A stretch of DNA of 64,000 nucleotides from Diphasiastrum complanatum (lineage: Eukaryota > Streptophyta > Lycopodiopsida > Lycopodiales > Lycopodiaceae), in contig CM055093.1 in assembly GCA_029204225.1 (NCBI GenBank), forward strand, positions 30,451,777 through 30,515,776. Reading direction: 5' to 3'. The number at the start of each line of letters is the position of its first letter. Position 1 is the first letter of the stretch. Of this stretch, positions 22,471 through 33,993 are shown piece after piece. The notes under the pieces were generated by a model. That model saw only the letters and a list, made by a program, of their open reading frames with translations, was not told the DNA's origin and did no database searches. The position numbers were made by a program, and so were the translations under genes.

Positions 22471-22805
22471 CCGCTACGTACTATGAATGGACCGGGCACA
22501 GGCACAATATGGATGGGCACAGGCCATCTTGTGTGGTAAGGATTTCTAGAATTTTTTTAGGCGAGGCCCGGAGGGGCCGAGCCTAAACCGGACAAAATGG
22601 CCTTTGCCCGGCCCATCCCATTGCGTAATGGATATTTGAACCACCCTTTTTAAACCAATCCTTTATTGCCACGTGCCAGGCGCAAGTAAAATCATTAATA
22701 AAAAAATTTGAGACCAATAATGACTAAAGCCATCCAAAAAACTTATTGCCTTTACTCCTGCCATCTCTTCCAATATGGCATTAGTTAATGGTAAAGGGTT
22801 AGTTA
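22471..22805. other. Unassigned GC-rich repeat-like stretch
   Basis: From 22480 to 22640 there are repeated GGGCACAGG / CCCGGCCC-type words (GGACCGGGCACAGGCACAATATGG, CGAGGCCCGGAGGGGCC). It looks like a dispersed repeat; boundaries not determined. Confidence 0.3.
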
Positions 22806-22862
22806 ATAATAATAATAATAATAATAATATAATAATAATAATAAAATAATAATAATAATATA
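22806..22862 (+). repeat. (AAT)n microsatellite, interrupted
   Basis: AAT/ATA repeats over about 55 bp with two interruptions, just before a SINE candidate. Confidence 0.9.
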
Positions 22863-23074
22863 TCTATGAGGGGTTGGCTCAGCAGGTTAGAGCAAGGCTC
22901 TTTTGCAGAGATATGTTGGCCGCAGTAGGAGCGCTAATTAGTTGTTAAGTTTTGTTAGGTTTTGTTTTCCAATTGGTAGCTTAATTTTTTATTTCATGAA
23001 AGGTTTTCATTTTTTATTTTTTTCAGTTGTAAAATTTTTCTCAATTTAACTCTGCAGTAAAACAGTCTATGAGG
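22863..23074 (+). mobile_element. Candidate tRNA-derived SINE
   Basis: The 9-bp sequence TCTATGAGG occurs at 22863-22871 and 23066-23074 and could be a target duplication. The 194-bp body starts GGTTGGCTCAGCAGGTTAG, with a pol III A box TGGCTCAGCAGG at 22875-22886. It is very like the head of the SINE at 11953 (GGTTGGCTCAACTGGTTAG). A clear B box was not found, and the tail is T-rich but ends CAGTAAAACAG. This is weaker than the first SINE because the duplication is short and one promoter box is missing. Confidence 0.42.
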
Positions 23075-24194
23075 AGGGACCTTACATAGATGTAAGGTTC
23101 CTCTGATCGTTCCTAGCATCATTGTGTAGTAGTAACGTCCATTGATTAGGTCCATTTCATACTAGTAAGTCCAAAATTTAAAATAGAGCTCGCCTATTGG
23201 TCCAGGAGAATAAATGGGACTCCCACCCTTTCACATTAAGCCTTAAGTTAAGTAGCTCATAGGGGGTACATACCTGGTGTATGCCCCCAAGCGGCCTACT
23301 AGTTTCCAGCCACAGGCACTCGGGAGTAGGCTCCACCGGGTCTTGGCTCCCGGGCACTGGTTCCCTGCAAGACATTATTTTTACATTCCTTTCTTTGTTT
23401 GGCTTCTTTCTTTCTTTCAATATAGAGTGCATAATGGAATATCATGTTTAATCATGATAATGATGATAAATATGTTTCCACGCTAGTCTTGTTTTGTGAT
23501 TGAAGTCTATCAAGATAACACTAAATACCTAATGCATCTTTAGATTAAAATCTTGAGGCAAGCATAAATCATAAACAAATAGTGTAGATGTTTGTAAAAA
23601 GGTGACACAATACATTCTAGTTGAACACTTGTACTCGTTTTTTTATGGACAAGCCTAAAAGGTCCTTTTGTTATGAAAGTTCTTCTTTTGGAAACAACAC
23701 ATACAAATTATAAGAAATATTGTCTTTGAAAAAAAGGGAGGGCCTCCTCCCTTGATGTGCACACCCTACATAGTGAACAAGATGACATTTGTTTTTTGGA
23801 CTTTCATCTAAAAAAGAGAAACCTTTTTTGTTATTTTATTAATTACCTTCTTTTAGCCTAAAATCATGTTTTTTATGAGTAAATCTCCAAATTATTTTTA
23901 AATGTACAAAGAAATATATTTTGTCAATATATCGTGACCAAAAAAATTCATAAAACCATCACAATAAAAAATGAGACATCATCTAAAGACAAGACATGAT
24001 TTTTAAGGATTACGAAGCATAAGCTCATTAGTAAGCGTAAAACGTAAGCCAATAAATAGAACTACAACAATTGGATAAATGAATGGATGTAGATTAAAAA
24101 TCGGATTAGACTGATGAGAAGAAGATTCAAGTGATGAAGCCTATAGTTCCAAAGTAATCATTTACTGACAATAACAATAGTGTTTAAGACTTGA
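23075..24194. other. Unassigned sequence with a GC-rich block
   Basis: A GC-rich block at about 23250-23370 (GGGTACATACC, CACTCGGGAGTAGG, GGCTCCCGGGCACTGG) stands out from AT-rich flanks and reads like a dispersed repeat. No gene is recognised. Confidence 0.35.
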
Positions 24195-25060
24195 TTGGTG
24201 GTAGAATAATGATGACTCAGTCTATATAGATATCCATGCCTCTTTTCGAGTGTAAGGATCTTATTCGTCCTGTTGACAATGCTGCATTGATCATATTTGA
24301 ATTCAATTCTATATCTTAGAGCAGTAATTCTATTGACAGATAGTAGATTTGTAGAGAGATTAGGTACATAAAAAACTTTAGAGAGTATTTTGAACTTATC
24401 GTTCTGAAAGATTAATCTTATAGTGCCTTCACCTTCAATAGTATTTGTGTTGTTATCACCGAGGTGTACGAACTTCTTGGTGTTGTAAGACTTATAGGAC
24501 TAAAAACACGGGATGACTGGTCATATGTTGAGTGGTTGCAAAATCAAGAAACCAAGCATTATCATCTTGTACCTTCTAATGATTGATCATAACCACATCT
24601 TCATCCACGTCTTGTACATGAGTCTGAGATGTCTCAGCAACTACATTGGCTTGTTGACTTGATTGCTTCTTGTTGTTGTTTTTAAACTTTAATATTTTGC
24701 AATCCTGAACGTCATGATTAGTGCACTTGCAGTACTTATAGAACATCTTCTCAGATTGTGGATTCGATAGCTACTCCTGATTCTGAGTCACCTTCTAATT
24801 TGATTTGAATTGTTTCTGACCTTTCTTTTTCTATCTTTTTGAGCCTCTGTTTGCATATAGAGCATGTGAATCTATGTTTTAAGAAGTGGAAGTACCAATT
24901 CTTCGATTGTCTTCCTGTAGCAACATAGCAATTACTGTAGAAAGAGCTAGATATGAGTGTGTTGATATAATCATCATCCAGTTTTCATATGTAGATGGCA
25001 AGCTCGATAACAATGTTATGATTGCCTTTGAAATCATCATAATCGATATGATGATTACGT
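24195..25060 (-). pseudogene. Copia gag/protease remnant of the 42-45 kb family
   Basis: The plus-strand text TATCCATGCCTCTTTTCGAG (24219) and what follows align with 43449 onward, where the better-preserved minus-strand copy encodes the protease-to-GAG-pre-integrase region. Around 24700-24770 the sequence GCAATCCTGAACGTCATGATTAG matches the zinc-knuckle coding region at about 43908. Around 24900-24990, CTTCGATTGTCTTCCTGTAGC matches gag near 44117. The copy is much more diverged, with many stops and indels, so it is older. The downstream integrase/RT parts expected to its left are missing. Confidence 0.7.
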
Positions 25061-25899
25061 AGACAAATACAATTTCATTAGAATATTTATTGTGAAAGCA
25101 TTAGATAGTTCAAACAATTTTATTCAACACCTTTTATCACACTTAATCTATACGTTGAGTCCAATGGACAATGTCAATGAGAACTTGAGGGCTTGACAAG
25201 TGAAATTTATATAAGTGAAAAAACTTCAATTAAGTGTACCACAACTGACTTCATATCATCAATTAGTCATGTTATATGTTTCACCTTTTCATGTATCATG
25301 TTTTCACAATGGTGATCAAACTTTCACAAATGGTATTTGATGGCCATAGACTATCAATACATAGATAATAGAGAAGTAGGATCAATAAGAAGACTAGGGG
25401 TTGTGGACTATGTCAAAGTTGCATACGTCAATGTAAGTTTAACTAGGACATCAAAGAGATGGCACTTTGTAGGAGTCTCATGAGGATGCTTTTGGAAGAT
25501 TTCCTATGGGTATAAGTCCAACTTGTAGCACCAATTGCTAGCCTGAGAATAAATAAAACAATTTTCTAAGCAATGTTACATTTCAACTTCTAAAATTGTC
25601 AAAATTTTAGATTAAGCTTATAAGGTTTCAAAAGCTTTTCAAGCCAACATTGTAACTTGGACTTTTAGGTCCCACAAGTAAAAGTGGAAAAGGGCACCAA
25701 TATTTCTGCTACAACTAAGCCTCTTTTGGAAAAAGTGGCATCCTTAATATTAATGTGAAGGTGCTCCCATTTTGGATTCTCAAGATCTCGTCTCTGTTGT
25801 AAATGCTATTGCTCTCATTTGTTCCATTGTGCTCTTTATGATTATGCTTAAGTACATGCAATGTTGAGATTAAGATTGAGTATCAACTCTCCATGGTCA
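25061..25899. other. Unassigned sequence between two retrotransposon remnants
   Basis: No domain is recognised. It may be further diverged gag of the remnant to the left or the 3' side of the gypsy gag to the right. Confidence 0.3.
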
Positions 25900-26905
25900 T
25901 GAAATAGCTTTTCCTGATAGCATACTTGAGCAAAAGCTTAAATCTCTTTGAATGGAAAAAGTGTTTTTTGCTTGAATTAGTAGTGTAACCATTATGTTGT
26001 GTCCATTTGTGTCAAATAGTTGTTGAATGTGCTTTGAAACTTAATTTGCTTTTGATGTAATGGTAACCTTTATGGTAGCATAAACTCTTTGAGGTGTAGA
26101 AGCCATCTAAAAGGTTGACAATTGGATCTTAAGATTTCCAGACTTGGTCTGAATCTCTTGGCTCACTTGGACAATTTTTAGTAAAAACTCGGTGAGCTCT
26201 TTTTTCTTTATGGTCCTCATCATTAGACCTTTCATCTTCTCCATGAATGACATCGAACGTAGCGGATTTAAGAGTATGATACTCTTCGCTAGGTTTAAGA
26301 TCTTTCCGGATACGTCATGGAAGGCCAACTAAAAACCATATGATCAACATTTTATCAGTGGGCTCTTCCTGGACTTGACTTCTGAGACGCTTGAAGCGCT
26401 CATCGATATAGTCATGTACACGTTCATCTTTTCTATTTTTATATTACTGAGGCGTACAAATGGGCTTTCTGTGAGTCTGAAAGGTTGGAAGCGTTTAATA
26501 AAGAACTGTCAATTCTGACCAATCTTGTCTATCATCATGATCAAGATTAAAAAATCACTCTCATGCTTTATCCACCATGGTCATTGAAAATAGTTGGACT
26601 TTTGCATTGTTTGTATATTCACCATATACTTCAGATGCATTCTCAAAGATTTGTAAAATTCTATGAGGGTCCACATTATCGTCGAACTTTGGTAATTCCA
26701 ATCGGGGTGTTTGTTTGTCAAATCTTGCGGTATGGTGAACATGTTGAACATGGTGATCGTCAGGGTTATCAAATTGATGAGGCCTCCATCGGGGTGGCCC
26801 AGGATCTTGATTTACCTGAGATCTAAGACGATAGGACTTGTTCTTATCATTTGGATGATCACTCGATGTGAACTCATCTAGAAGTTCTTCTGGTATATTT
26901 GCCAT
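25900..26905 (-). pseudogene. Ty3/gypsy gag remnant
   Basis: Gypsy Gag is the capsid-like structural protein. On the minus strand, ATG at 26905 opens MANIPEELLDEFTSSDHPND, then RQTPRLELPKFDDNVDPH-like core (DKQTPRLELPKFDDNVDPHR), RILQIFENASEVYGEY and AKVQLFSMTMVDKA. This is the start of the Retrotrans_gag domain with its usual FDG-xxDPxxF spacing. The frame stops at 26561. Past a frameshift, segments such as DERFKRLRSQVQEEP and WFLVGLP (about 26460-26350) continue the domain. Farther left (26328-26107) the frame MAFHDVSGKILNLAKS has no clear motif. Protease and RT were not found, so the element is truncated at the left. Confidence 0.75.
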
Positions 26906-27600
26906 TAGAACTGGTCATATTCAACTCTTTTTTTATTTTGATTTTTTTTGAAATATTGGGTTGACCGTACCTTAAAATAGAATGAGGTTTTCAATAGGAA
27001 TTCTATAAAAAATGGTCTGTCAGATTTGAGCAGAAGTGCGTCGGATACAACTGCAGTGACAATGTCGGATGTAAAGTTTGTGACAATTTGGCGGACTTGC
27101 TGTCGGTTACAGTCTCAGATGCAGCTTGTCGAATACAGGATCGTCGGATACAAGATCATCGGATGCACGTCGGATATAAAATTGTCGAATGCAAATGCGA
27201 GAATCCCGAAGGATCTATCGGATGGAAAATTCAGTATGATATGCAGTTCAGATACATTGTCGGATGCAACGTCGGATGCAACACTGTCGGATGCAATCGT
27301 CGAATACAACACTGTCGGATGCAACGTCGGATGCAACATTGTCGGATGCACTTCGGATGCAACACTGTTGAATGCACTTCGGATAAAAAATCGTCAGATG
27401 CAATGTCGATGAAAAGTCATCGAATGCAATCGTCAGACGCAAAGTCGTCGGATGCAAATGCGAATCTCGAAGGATCTATCGGATGGAAATTCGTCGGATG
27501 CAATTGCGAGAATCCCGAAAGATCTGTCGGATGCAATTTAAAGTATGGTTTTTTGGGTGCACGTCGGATGTATTATTTTTAGTTTGGTTGTCGAATGCAC
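26906..27600 (-). repeat. Repeat-filled leader of the gypsy element: degenerate GTCGGATGCAA units
   Basis: About 25-30 copies of a roughly 11-12 bp motif GTCGGATGCAA (plus strand) and derivatives lie mainly between 27040 and 27595. They are often separated by A/T-rich or ACACT-like spacers, so the period is irregular. The longer sentence GAATCCCGAAGGATCTATCGGATGGAAA occurs at about 27200, 27465 and 27505 with changes, showing a higher-order unit of about 270 bp. Frames on both strands read through it and are low-complexity artefacts. Confidence 0.75.
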
Positions 27601-30600
27601 GTCGGTTCTAAACGTGGACCAACTCCCTCCCCTGAAAAAGTGTGTGAAACAGTGGAGAGCGGTGGGGCAGTGGGTTGCTTGAACGGTTTGTGGTTGGGTG
27701 TTGATGGAATCTTGATCTCAGAGAAGAGATTGAATGCGTGCTTGTAAAGAAAAAGATGAATGCAAGAACGTAAGCAAGCAGTCAGAATCACAAGGACTAG
27801 AAAATGGATTGTAATCCACGAGTTCTTTAGCACGAGATTATCAATAGCAATGGCGCCAATATTTGCTGATCCTGGTAACAAGATCCTATCAGCCTACAAT
27901 CGACAGGAACTCTACTACCCTTCTCAATCCTACGGTTTGCAGTATAATGGTGATGTACTCCGCCTGTCAATTGGCACATCCACAGCCTGATTTCAATCCT
28001 TTATTGATAATGGAAGCTCAACTTAAATCTGAGATCTGTCATGACTCATATAACTACATTCTACAGTTTATTTCAGATTTTCTTTGGTTTCTTATAGAAT
28101 GTATATTATTACTAATCTAATCTAAGCAAGAAACAGAGAAGGAGATTGAATCTAATCCTAGTGAAATCACTAGAATCAACAAAACTGAATCTAACTAAGA
28201 AATGCAAATCCTACAAAGTGTATATGACAAATATCACTCAACATTTGTAATAAAAACTCCTCAGGGAGTCAAGCACAAAGCAGCATCAAATGGGAATGGG
28301 TAAGATCAGCCACTAAGCCCTACACATCTACCTGATATTAATCACAAAACCAATCCACAACAACAATAGATTCATACACAAGTACCCAAACTAAATGCAT
28401 AAAAATGGAGCATAGAAAGAAATGCACATAGAGGGATCTTCAATTGTAAAAGCAACCACATTTCAATATACGTCATATGCTTGGAAACTCGTGGAGGAGG
28501 CCTCTATGTATACCCATGAGTTAGTGAATCCATTCCTATTACAATTTGGCTTCCACCTCTTACAAGTAAGTGAACCCCATTCTATAAATGTTTGGGTTCC
28601 ACCTCTTACATAATTCTAAGAGGCCTCTTTATTAAAAACACAACTCAAATTGAGAGGGTTTAAATTACTAGCTCCCACCTGATTTTTCATCTTTTGGAAA
28701 TTACCATTGAACTCACAAATTGTACAACTTAGCCTAGCACTAGTAATTCTTGTGCTCTCAAACTTGACTCTCAACTTCATCTCTGTTGAAAGCCCTTTTG
28801 AGTGGTGAGGCTTTGCATCGCCACCTTAGGGCATGGCATCAACTAACAGAATTGTAAGAAAACGTCACGAAAATGCACATTTTCAAAACTTATAGCTCAC
28901 TAATTCAAATAATCTAAACGATTTTGCCAAATGCCCACAGATTTACAAATTCACAAATATTATCTATTATTGAATATAACAATATCAACAAATTATAATA
29001 TCTCAATTATAAATGGGTGTTAAATAGAGATGGATATTTTTGAGTGTAAGTGCAATACGACGTAATGCAATGATACTATGTTTTATGTAGCTTTTTCCTT
29101 TAAATTTTTTTAACGACCTTCAACAACATGTCCATCAAACACTTTTTAGTTTGAGTTGTGCAAAGATAGACATGATTGTTTAAGCTGTTGTCACCTAGTT
29201 ATATATACTGCCAAAACCCTATGGGGCACTCCTTGGTTGATCATTTCCTATTAATCGCCGACTGATAATCTATGCAAAACATGTCACTAACATGCTAACA
29301 TGTATTCCTTTTATTAAAAACTATGATAAAGAAGATATGATGTATCAAATAGTAGGGATGTAGAAACAAAACAAAAAAAATTTACATTTTCAAAGGTGTA
29401 TGTGCAATACATTCAATTCCAATATTCATTTTATGGCCTTTTTTTTTACCCTATGCCAATAATAACAATGTCTTGACATATATTTATAAGAGTTCTGTTG
29501 ATGTGTATATGGCCATTCAAAGTTTCCATATAAGTGCTAAAAATTGTTGTTTGATAGCATTAGGGCTTTCATTTAATAGCTCTTATAATTATCTCACTAA
29601 TTATCAAGAATTTAAGCATAAAAAATTACATACATTACCTACTTAAATGACTCGTTCACTTCAACACAATGATAAGCTATTGTTTTCAAACATACATGGT
29701 GCTGAGTGAAAGATGATATCTTTGGGCATGCAACACAATAATGTTTTAAATTCTGTCTACTTCAAACATCTGACTTGACCATAGAAATATTTCCAACCAA
29801 AAAACTACTCTAAATTAAGTGTTGAAATTAGTGGTAAAATTAAAATTGACAACTTTTAGACCAGATCTTACCCATCAATCAAATTTACGGTTTTGCAGAA
29901 CCTTTTTGGGACCATTGCAGAAATTCAGCTTTTATTTCAAATTGTTGGCTAGGTGCAGTAACTGCATATCGGTTTGATGAATACGTCTGAACACACAAAA
30001 TGTTCTTGCTACAACTGTGATGTTGACCACTTCAATGCCATCACTACAAGAATTGTTTTGTACAAAGCCAAAAAATCCTGATTCTCTCTTAAATGGGTTC
30101 AAAAGATAATCAAAGCAGCACAGATGCTCAATAAGACCAGTCCATTAACAGGCAACGAACAACCAGTAAAGTTGGACAAAGACACAGGCATGGATCCTGA
30201 ATCAAAACGAATACTCCACCTCAACTATAGAAAAGAGTTTGGAGGCCTAAAGATAGGAACCGTCAACTTGTGTAATTGAAACCCATCCAAAAGCTGACCA
30301 ATCACCACACAATAAAAAAAACAACTCTCCAACTGAATGGCTTTCTTAAATTCTGCAGTTGAAGATCCACACAGCTTTCAAAGCAAATTTGACCCCCCAC
30401 AGCCACAATTTCAAAGAGTACCCAGGATTGGTTTCCAAGCCTGCAGTTTACAAAAAGTGGCCGTCTAAGCTTCAATCTCTAGAATTGGTTCCTTATTTCA
30501 CTCAAGTGAACCTGCCTCTCCTTTCAAAATTAATCACTCAGATATCTTTTTTTTCCCTAGTAGCAACATGCCTCTTCCCTTGGAAATAGATGCTTGCAAA

Positions 30601-30953
30601 AGGTGTGACAGGCACTGAAACTTGCTTCTTTCCCATCTCTTTTTCATGTTCAAATGTAGACTGATATTAACAGACTTATTGGTGGTACAAACAGAATTAT
30701 TGGTGATGCTAGGCAAAGCCTCTTATACGTATGCTCCTTTAATCGTGTGATTGTTGATATGCTTTAACTTATCAATTTCAGTAGTTTATGAGTTCTTCCT
30801 GAGAAATAGCGCTTAAGACCATTAACATATTCAGACCATAGATTCCAGCAGTTACTAAGTTCTTGCTGAAAATTTTTTCTCTCCCAGGACAAAGCTGCAA
30901 TATAAGACAAAGAAACAGAAGAAAATAAACTGAAACAGTCTCCTCGGCCATGG
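27601..30953. other. Unassigned sequence, possibly including the gypsy 5' LTR
   Basis: If the primer site at 27847-27859 is real, an LTR should extend to the right; a TGTTAGTTGATGCC start on the minus strand near 28857 could be its outer edge, which is unconfirmed. From 28860 to 30950 no exon, domain or repeat could be supported. Confidence 0.3.
27847..27859 (-). promoter_or_regulatory. Possible gypsy primer binding site
   Basis: The minus strand reads TTGGCGCCATTGC, resembling the TTGGCGCCGTTGCC primer sites of many plant gypsy elements. It lies about 940 bp upstream of the gag ATG. The match decays after 13 bases and no LTR end was proven next to it. Confidence 0.3.
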
Positions 30954-31126
30954 CACTAGTGTATCTCATTTATTGCCCTGCTTCAAACAATAATGTGTTA
31001 CATAAAAACACTAGTGTATCTCATTTATTGCAAAATGTCAAACAATAATGTGTTACAGTCTCCTTGGCCATGGCACTAGTGTATCTCATTTATTGCACCG
31101 CTTCAAACAATGATGTGTTACACCCA
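30954..31126 (+). repeat. Three-unit tandem repeat of 55-65 bp
   Basis: CACTAGTGTATCTCATTTATTG begins each unit at 30954, 31009 and 31074, and TCAAACAATRATGTGTTACA lies in each. Units 1 and 3 are both preceded by CTCCTYGGCCATGG; the second unit lacks this, which explains the unequal spacing. Confidence 0.88.
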
Positions 31127-31926
31127 AACTGGCTGCAATAAAACAACTACAAGTTTCCTAGGTTAAAATAAAAAGGTCTTGAAGTTCCTTGAATAGAATG
31201 TTGCCTGTTATGACTCTTTGTATTAAGGAAACTGAGTTATCGATTCGTTTCTAGAGTATGTGTTCTAGTTAAACAAAATAACAAGGATGGTGCCGGATAG
31301 ACACACTTGAAAGATAAATTGATGACCAGAGGGTAGCTAAACATCCCATCTCATTAGCAAAGCAATCTCGCATCATAATTAGGCAGCTAAAATAGTGTAC
31401 AACCTCCTGCAAAGCAACGCTTGTAAAAAGAAATATCAGGTGCAGGGATGAATATAGATCTTGTGATTTTTATACAATCCACCAGCAAACAAATGACCAT
31501 ATTCAATACATTTCAGATATTCTTCGCCGACGTCGTCTAGGACGACAGCAGAGGTAGCAGATGCATAGACAGCATAAAGAGCACCAGAATGATAGACCTC
31601 TCATCTTTGAGTCTTCCAAATGAAAGAATTGTCCAAATGTGTGAATATCTGTTGTGTGATACCCTTCAATTAATATCCCTGTAGCCATCAACGTCACATT
31701 GACAGCTGTTTAGAATACCTCAGATTTTCCATTTCCTCTCTCTCTCTCTCTCTCTCTGGTCCTTAGTTCCCAACCTTCACAGTAAGGAGACCATTTCACG
31801 CTACTGAGAGGACCCTCAGGTATGATGTTGCTTCTTTTGAGCCAGCCAAGCTTTCTATAACCACATCTTTGGTTTCTACCTATGAGTACAGAGATCAACA
31901 TGTGGCTATGGTTCAGCACCAAAGTC
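31127..31926. other. Unassigned sequence with a small Cys-rich minus-strand frame
   Basis: A minus-strand frame at 31697-31503 ends in LSFWCSLCCLCICYLCC followed by RPRRRRRRISEMY, a hydrophobic Cys-rich segment with a basic tail. It has the look of a short membrane-anchored C-terminus, but no upstream exon could be confirmed. A (CT) run lies at 31735-31757. The copia LTR starts at 31927. Confidence 0.3.
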
Positions 31927-32335
31927 CGTTAGAAATAAATGACTATGCTAAAGTTAATCCATAGGTTACTTTCACCCAAAAGGTCAAGATTTGTGTAACC
32001 ATGGGTATTTAGTTATTTAGGCCATCTTAAGTTTGTCTTAAGTTCAATTGGACCCAATTTTGGTCATGTACTGACTTGTGGGTCTTTAGACGTCTAATTT
32101 GATTTAGGGGCCCTATCTTGACTTTTGGGGGTGCCCTACATTCAGTAAGTAGGTAGAGTACATATTTGCTTATTGTGTCACATTTTTCAGTTTGGCTAAG
32201 CATTGCTCTCCATTGCTTGTGTTGCTATTTTCTGTCTCTCTCTCTTAGAGGAGGGCGCGCAGCCTCTTCTCTCTTGTTTCTTGTGGAGATTGATTGATAA
32301 CTAGATCTTGGTGACTTGACTCTTGCTTTCCTACA
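31927..32335 (+). repeat. Left LTR of the 32-37 kb copia element
   Basis: 409 bp. The start is CGTTAGAAATAAATGAC where the right copy has TGTTAGAAATAAATGAC, so the terminal TG has decayed to CG. The end is TTTCCTACA, next to the primer site. The first about 155 bp match 37170-37326 with only a few substitutions. Confidence 0.9.
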
Positions 32336-32348
32336 TGGTATCAGAGCT
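32336..32348 (+). promoter_or_regulatory. Copia primer binding site
   Basis: TGGTATCAGAGCT directly after the LTR: a perfect initiator Met-tRNA complement over 12 bases. Confidence 0.95.
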
Positions 32349-33048
32349 ACCGGATCTGCAGCAAGCTTGTATGTTGGCGCCCTCCCAGAAGAGGAGCTTC
32401 TCTACTTTTTATTCTGAAATTTCAGCATACTACTGATCTTTCCAAGTGGAGTTTGGATCAGCTTTTTTGTCTCTTTTCAGGTTGAAGGAGGGCACCCGTC
32501 ACAGATCTTGGAGGAGCAATTTGTCGCAGCCAAAAATCAGCATCTCAAATCTGATTTTTTTGCAGCCAGTTTTCAGCAAGTTTTGTTTGGAGGAGGGCGC
32601 CCAAAAATCTGCTACTAATTTTTGGTGTTGGAGCCTTCTTACCTTGCTGTTTTTGTTTTCAGGTTTGCGGTTGTGATAGAGGGCGCCCAATATTCAGCAT
32701 ACCCTATTTTGGGATAGGGCAAATTTGTGGTTAGAAAATTGCAGATTTTCAGCAAGCAGTAGAGTACTTTCAACAACCCTATTGAAGTGTGTGTTGATCA
32801 CACTATTTGGCTTCCTAATTGGGTTTCGATGTAGGCTTCATTTGAAGCTAACCTAATTTTCAAGAAGCTGGTTTTTTTGTGCAAAAAGACGGCCATTTTC
32901 CATTATCCTTTGGGCACTTTGGTTGCAGATTGAAAGACATCTGGTGCTCCTACTTTCAGGTCTTTGTTTGCTGCAAAATTTTTAGTAGATTAGGTTGTGG
33001 AAAGGCTCTCTTTCCTATCTACTACAAGCTGAAATTCTGTTGGAGGTA
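32349..33048 (+). other. Long untranslated leader of the copia element
   Basis: About 700 bp without a convincing coding frame. The word GGAGGGCGCCC or AGGGCGCCC recurs (about 32484, 32590, 32681) with TTTTCAGCAAG-like words, so the leader seems to have grown by local duplication. Confidence 0.6.
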
Positions 33049-33985
33049 ATGGCTAAAGAATCTGAAGCTATCGGTTCTTTGTTTAGTGAAGATCGGTTGG
33101 ATGGCACAAACTACTCCTTGTGGAGTTACATGATGAAGAATCTTCTCATAGCAAAAGGACTATGGGATTTGGTCAATGGTGATGAGGAAAGGCCTCCGGC
33201 TTTGGCACCTCTTACACCTCGTGGATCATCATCATCAACATCATCTTCTCCATCTTCGGAAGAACAAAAGAAGTGGGATACAAGGCATGCACAAACACAT
33301 TCTATGGTTGCTCTTGCTGTGAAAAGTTCTATCTTACCTCATATTAGGTCTTGTAAGACATCTAAAAGTGCGTGGGATACACTTTATACTATGTATAGAG
33401 TCAAACATCCAGCAAGAGTAGTGTATCTCAGAAAAATCAACTTTCTTTGTTGAAGATGCAAGAAGGGGATCAAGTGATCAATCACTTGACGAAGATCAAG
33501 GATTTTCGTGAGGAGCTTCTCAATATTGATGAGATAATTGAGGATGCTCAATTTGTTTCCATTACTCTCAACTCATTACCTTCATCTTATCTTCCATTTG
33601 TTTCATCTTTGAGTATCTCTCTTAGGGGACAACAACTCTCCTTTGATGAACTTGTTGGGCTACTTCTTCAAGAGGAGCAAACGAGGCAAAATTTTGCGGG
33701 TGACACTCAACAAGATCAAGCTTTCTTCACGAAAGGCAAGGGCAAAGGCAAGTCAAAAGGAAAGGGAAGGCCTCCTTCCAAGGATGAGCAAATCCCATTG
33801 GAGATCAAAATGTCAACACTCAAAAGAAGAAAGGGAAGTGCCATTATTGCAAGAAGTATGGGCACTTCATCAAGGATTGTAAGAAGAAGCTTACGAAAGA
33901 GGAGAGTAAAGGAATTGATACTAGTGCTTCACTTGCTACTTTGGAGCAAGAGCTTGAAGCTAGTGGTGATCTCTTCAACCAAGAC
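33049..33985 (+). pseudogene. Copia gag with two frameshifts
   Basis: ATG at 33049 starts MAKESEAIGSLFSEDRLDG, followed by TNYSLWSYMMKNLLIAKGLW, the N-terminal copia gag signature. AWDTLYTMYRVKHPARVVYL ends the first frame (stop by 33453). The second frame (from 33447) continues MQEGDQVINHLTKIKDF, EDAQFVSITLNSLP and LLQEEQTRQ, then a basic KGKGKGKSKGKGRPP stretch. The zinc knuckle CHYCKKYGHFIKDC (C-x2-C-x4-H-x4-C) at 33839-33880 is intact but in a third frame. So two indels separate capsid, linker and nucleocapsid parts. All parts of Gag are present but not in one frame. Confidence 0.9.
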
Positions 33986-33993
33986 TATGCTTT

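Noticed and set aside
27026-27582. Two overlapping plus-strand frames and minus-strand frames of up to 164 residues
   Set aside because: Direct products of the TCGGATGCA repeat; both strands stay open because of the repeat's composition.
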